From positions 1-9,124 of the forward strand of contig DATJQB010000039.1 in NCBI GenBank assembly GCA_035506075.1: a stretch of DNA of 9,124 bases, written 5' to 3'. A program made the translations under genes and the position numbers. The DNA is from UBA9647 sp035506075. GTDB lineage: Bacteria; Bacteroidota; Ignavibacteria; UBA10030. Below the pieces are notes generated by a model. That model saw only the letters and a program-made list of their open reading frames with translations, did not search any database and had not been told where the DNA came from. The stretch's first letter is position 1, and each line of letters opens with the position of its first letter. Shown one piece after another: positions 5,823-9,124 of the stretch.

Positions 5823-8648
5823 CTACTTTTTCTCAGGAAGAAGGACGACTTTGACGACGTTATCCGTGGTGAAATACTTCTGCGCCGCCTTCTGGATCGC
5901 ATCAGCGGTAAGATGTTCAACGAGTGAATCGTACAACAGAATCTCTTCGGGGTTTTCGCCGTTCGCGTAGTACGTGCGCAGATTCCCGAGCCAGAACCGG
6001 TTCTCTTTCCTGTTCACTTCCTGGTTGCGCCGCTGGATCTCTTTTACTTTGTCGATGTAGACAGGCTCGACCTTCGCGATCTTCAGGCTATCGAGTTGCT
6101 GCATGACTGTCTTGACGAGCTCGTCCGTGCGGGTGGGGTCACATCCCCAGGAGACCGTGACATTGAATTCCTTCCTTGGGTAGAGGGAAGGAGTACCCGA
6201 GGCCCTGATTCCATAGGTCCCGCTTTTTTCCTCGCGCACAACTTCTCTCAGTTTGATGTTTGCAAGTTCCATGAGCGCGTTGAGATCGTACCGGTTTTGG
6301 TGCGTCCACTCAAACGGACCAGTGAACTCGATTGTCACGCTGCTCTTCGGTTCGACACCGCGGTGCACCACTTTATTGATCACGCCTTTTGGGGGCAGGA
6401 TGCCCGTGTCGCGCCAGGTTTCTTTCTTCGCTGTTGACGGAAGGCTCGCGAGGTACTGTTCCACGAGCGGCCTGATGGCAGCCAGTTCGAAGTTCCCGAC
6501 GAAGAAAAAAGTGAAATTCCCGGCATCGGCAAACCGCTGCTTGTAGAAGGTAAGAGCCTTGTCGAGCTGTATCTCATCCACGACGGCCAGGGTGATCGGT
6601 CGCGCGCGGAAATGGTACTGCGCCATCGTGACCTGGATCGTATCGTAGTAGGCACGCTCAGGGCTGGCCGCCATGCTCTGGAGACTCGCACGGATTCGGC
6701 TCATGAGCGCACCAAAAGCACTCGTGTCTTTACGCGGAGAGGTTGCATAGAGATACGCCATCTGGAAGAGCGTCTCCAGGTCTTTCGGGGAGGCATTGCC
6801 GCTGAATCCTTCCGAGAGCGGGGAGATCATCGGGCTGACGTTGACGACCTTCCCAGCGTTCATTTTTGTGAGTGTGATCGCGTCAAAGTCTCCTATGCCG
6901 CACGTCCCCACGAGTTGCGATGCGATCATGGCGGACATGTAATCGGCATCGGAGGCAAGGGAGGTCCCTCCGTTTGCATATGCTGAAAAGAGAATTTCGT
7001 CGTTCTTGAAATCGGTCGGTTTCAGAACGACGAGCGCTCCGTTGGAGAGCTTCCACTCGGTGACACCCAGCGATGCGATCGTCCGCTCGCCGATGACTTT
7101 GCCCGGCTTCGGAAGCTCCGCCAGCAACGGTTTCGTCGACACCTTGTCGACGTACGCCTCGAGTTTCGCCGATTGGACCGATTTGAGGAGGTCCATGATC
7201 TCGGCTTCTGTCGGGACCTTCACGCTTTCCTTCTCCGGCGCCGAAATCGAGATCACCTGGTTGCCCGCCTTCATGCGCACTGCCGAGAGCTTGTTCACTT
7301 CTTCGATCGTGATGCCGGGGAGAAATTGCTTGTTCAGATTGAACTCGGCTTCAATACCCGGCACTTGTTCTTCCTGGAGAAAGTTGCGGATGAATTCATC
7401 GGCGTAGTTGCGTGATTCTGTTTTGTCCTTTTCCTTGAACATGCTTTCAAACGATCGCAGCTGCTCCGCTTTCGCACGCTCAAGTTCCGTCGCCGTAAAG
7501 CCGAACTGCCTGACCCGGTTGGCTTCGTCAAGAAGATACTCCAGCCCGTCCTTGATCGAGTTTTCCTTCACTTGCGCCATGAGCCTGTATGCCTGGACGT
7601 CTCCAAGCCAGCGCATGTCTGCTCCGAAACCGAAGATGAACGGCGGATTTGGTTTCTGCATGCGCTCCTGCAGCCGCATGTTGAACATCGCGTCATACAG
7701 TTGTCCGACTACGGATTCGCGGTAGTCACCGGCTGTCTTGTCCACGTGCGCTGCACGTTTGAAATAGACCTCGGCGGACGCACCGGGAAGTTCCTTGTCG
7801 GTTGCGATTGTTACAAGTGTCTGCGCGTGATCGGGGATCGGATATCGGACGCGTTCTCGTTCCTTCTTCGGGTTGGTGAGCTTCGAGAAATGATCCTTGA
7901 TGAGCTTCTCGACTGCAGCCTTGTCGAAGTCGCCTACCGCGACGACGGCCATCAGGTCGGGGCGATACCAGTCGCGGTAAAACCGCCGAAGCGTTTCATA
8001 GGGAGCTGATTCGAGAATCTCCTTCTTCCCAATGACGAATCGTTTCGCATAGCGCGAGTTGTATAAGAGCGTTGGAAGGTGTTTGTCGAGCACCCGCATC
8101 GAGGCGCCGCGGCCGAGCCGCCATTCTTCGATGACCACTCCGCGCTCCTTGTCAATCTCTTTTTCGTCGTACGTCACTGCCGACGCCCATTCTTCAAGGA
8201 TCCGGAACGCCTTCTCCATGAGGGCCGCGGAGTCGGTGGGGATCTGCAGCATGTAGACCGTCTCGTCAAAACTCGTGTACGCGTTCACATCCGGCCCGAG
8301 GCGAACGCCTTCCTTCTCGAGTAGATTGATGATCTCGTTGCGGGGAAAGCTCTTCGTTCCGTTGAATGCCATGTGCTCGCAGAAGTGGGCCAGCCCAAGC
8401 TGGTCATCATCTTCCAAGACAGAGCCGGCCTTGACGGCGAGGCGTAGTTCGGCTCTCTTCTCCGGCTTCTTGTTCACTTTGATGTAGTACGACAGGCCGT
8501 TGGAAAAAGTCCCGTGCGTGATTGCCGGGTCCATGGCAAGCTGGTCGCCCGTCTTGTATGCCTGCTGCGCGGTCGCGGCGGCAGGGAAGAAAAGGGCAGC
8601 GAGTGCCAGACAGGCGAGAAGTGTGAGAATCGCCTTGAACATGTTCAT
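5823..8648 (-). CDS. Secreted M16 family zinc metalloprotease (PqqL-like)
   Basis: The protein has 941 residues. An N-terminal signal peptide (FKAILTLLACLALAALFF, predicted cleavage at ATA|QQ after A27) sends it to the periplasm or envelope, and there is no T9SS tail. The inverted zinc motif HFCEH is at 88-92 (H88 and H92 bind zinc, E91 is the catalytic base). The distal zinc ligand is E168 in KERGVVIEEWR, at the expected ~75-residue spacing. EHMAFNGTKSFP after the motif is typical of PqqL-type two-repeat M16 enzymes. The second half (from ~500) lacks HxxEH. It keeps the substrate-binding Arg/Tyr region (LREVVREEKSGTYG), as expected for the non-catalytic half of the clamshell. Such enzymes degrade unfolded peptides. 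The length is normal for the family. GGAGGT (8654-8659) lies 5 nt before the ATG; an ATG two codons later is a minor alternative. The gene follows the SDR gene by 48 nt, so co-transcription is plausible. Confidence 0.95.
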   Translation of the reverse strand: MNMFKAILTLLACLALAALFFPAAATAQQAYKTGDQLAMDPAITHGTFSNGLSYYIKVNKKPEKRAELRLAVKAGSVLEDDDQLGLAHFCEHMAFNGTKSFPRNEIINLLEKEGVRLGPDVNAYTSFDETVYMLQIPTDSAALMEKAFRILEEWASAVTYDEKEIDKERGVVIEEWRLGRGASMRVLDKHLPTLLYNSRYAKRFVIGKKEILESAPYETLRRFYRDWYRPDLMAVVAVGDFDKAAVEKLIKDHFSKLTNPKKERERVRYPIPDHAQTLVTIATDKELPGASAEVYFKRAAHVDKTAGDYRESVVGQLYDAMFNMRLQERMQKPNPPFIFGFGADMRWLGDVQAYRLMAQVKENSIKDGLEYLLDEANRVRQFGFTATELERAKAEQLRSFESMFKEKDKTESRNYADEFIRNFLQEEQVPGIEAEFNLNKQFLPGITIEEVNKLSAVRMKAGNQVISISAPEKESVKVPTEAEIMDLLKSVQSAKLEAYVDKVSTKPLLAELPKPGKVIGERTIASLGVTEWKLSNGALVVLKPTDFKNDEILFSAYANGGTSLASDADYMSAMIASQLVGTCGIGDFDAITLTKMNAGKVVNVSPMISPLSEGFSGNASPKDLETLFQMAYLYATSPRKDTSAFGALMSRIRASLQSMAASPERAYYDTIQVTMAQYHFRARPITLAVVDEIQLDKALTFYKQRFADAGNFTFFFVGNFELAAIRPLVEQYLASLPSTAKKETWRDTGILPPKGVINKVVHRGVEPKSSVTIEFTGPFEWTHQNRYDLNALMELANIKLREVVREEKSGTYGIRASGTPSLYPRKEFNVTVSWGCDPTRTDELVKTVMQQLDSLKIAKVEPVYIDKVKEIQRRNQEVNRKENRFWLGNLRTYYANGENPEEILLYDSLVEHLTADAIQKAAQKYFTTDNVVKVVLLPEKK

Positions 8649-8653
8649 GATCG

Positions 8654-8659
8654 ACCTCC
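8654..8659 (-). promoter_or_regulatory. Ribosome binding site of the M16 protease gene
   Basis: GGAGGT on the minus strand is followed by CGATC and the ATG at 8648. This is near-ideal spacing and favours this ATG over the one at 8642. Confidence 0.8.
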
Positions 8660-8696
8660 GGGAATGGGTGGAGTGCCTACCACGTGGATTTGACTG

Positions 8697-9124
8697 TTAC
8701 AGGACCACATCGCTCAACCCGAATCGTTTGCTCAACAATGCGTCGAGCAATGACGCGGGAAGCACTGCTTTGAGGAATGGCAGCGAGAAACTTTTCGATC
8801 CTATCCGAACGATTGCCGGCGGAATCGCCCGCTCGGTGAGGGAGACGAGCCTTTTCGCGAACAGTTCGCCCGGCATTGCGCCTGCCTGCGAAACTCGCGC
8901 CCTCGCTTTGATCGAATGGGCAACCGAATGATACCACGAGTTTGTTGTGAGCACTTGTTCGGTTTTCCGCAGTGAGTTGTTTCCGAACTCTGACATGATC
9001 CCGCCGGGTTGAACGCTCATCACGCGAATGCCAAACGGGGCTAGTTCCATCCGTAACGCATCGGTGACGGCATGCAGCGCGGCCTTCGATCCGCAATATG
9101 CACCGGCGAACGGCGTCGTCACGA
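8697..9124 (-). CDS. Short-chain dehydrogenase/reductase (SDR), N-terminally partial
   Basis: The reading frame runs off the right edge of the window. The first full codon (9122-9120) is GTG, which is an internal valine here, not a start. The segment has the SDR active-site pair YxxxK (AYCGSK, tyrosine codon 9098-9096) followed by the usual helix AALHAVTDALRMELAPFGIRV. Next comes the strand and turn SVQPGGI, where PG is the conserved post-beta-6 motif near the nicotinamide. The Rossmann GxxxGxG and catalytic Ser must lie outside the window. About 141 residues are present, roughly half of a classical SDR. The C-terminal part (LFAKRLVSLTERAIPPAIVRIGSKS) fits SDRs of the general oxidoreductase group. 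Cofactor and substrate cannot be read. It is followed 48 nt later by the protease gene on the same strand. Confidence 0.93.
   Translation of the reverse strand, partial: VTTPFAGAYCGSKAALHAVTDALRMELAPFGIRVMSVQPGGIMSEFGNNSLRKTEQVLTTNSWYHSVAHSIKARARVSQAGAMPGELFAKRLVSLTERAIPPAIVRIGSKSFSLPFLKAVLPASLLDALLSKRFGLSDVVL

Noticed and set aside
6612..6986. Plus-strand reading frames inside the protease gene, such as this 124-residue one
   Set aside because: They lie wholly antisense to a clear M16 protease and have no recognisable motifs. The composition is that of shadow frames.
8680..8687. CCACGTGG palindrome between the SDR and protease genes
   Set aside because: It is only 8 bp, has no partner site and no promoter-like sequence beside it, so it may be chance.
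8677..9096. Minus-strand 139-residue frame overlapping the SDR gene
   Set aside because: The overlapping frame carries the SDR YxxxK and PG motifs, whereas this one is Arg-rich without motifs.

Overview
The window suggests a bacterium of the FCB superphylum (Bacteroidota, Ignavibacteriota, Calditrichota and relatives). Two adjacent genes encode secreted proteins ending in a type IX secretion (T9SS) type A sorting domain with the core YPNPFNP(S/T)TKI, a form common in Ignavibacteria-like lineages. GC content is in the mid-50s % by eye. I cannot place it more precisely. The layout looks like ordinary chromosome: there are no transposases, phage genes, CRISPR arrays, tRNAs or rRNAs.

Left half, plus strand, four genes close together. 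(1) The 3' part of an arylsulfotransferase-like (ASST) gene, cut by the window edge, whose product carries a carboxypeptidase-regulatory-like module, a dockerin-like module, a cohesin-like module and a T9SS tail. (2) A complete paralogue, 75 nt downstream, with a signal peptide, an Ig-like N-terminal domain, the ASST propeller and a T9SS tail. (3) A small SRPBCC-fold protein, 30 nt further on. (4) A hemerythrin-like HHE protein that most likely starts at a TTG behind a near-perfect Shine-Dalgarno sequence. The spacing (75, 30 and 43 nt) allows one transcript, but I found no clear promoter.

Right half, minus strand, read from right to left. (7) The C-terminal part of a short-chain dehydrogenase/reductase, cut by the right edge. 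(6) A 941-residue secreted M16 zinc protease of the PqqL-like type, 48 nt downstream. (5) A polytopic membrane protein resembling the YdjM family, 159 nt further on, after a strong GC-rich hairpin. The two halves converge with only 39 nt between stop codons.

The ASST pair points to sulfate-group transfer, or a related propeller function, at the cell surface or outside the cell. The SRPBCC and HHE proteins look cytoplasmic and have no visible functional link to it. I see no clear undescribed multi-gene system. The points most worth a second look are the differing domain architectures of the ASST tandem, an A8 tract exactly between the propeller and the secretion tail of the second copy, and the dockerin-plus-cohesin-like arrangement in the first.
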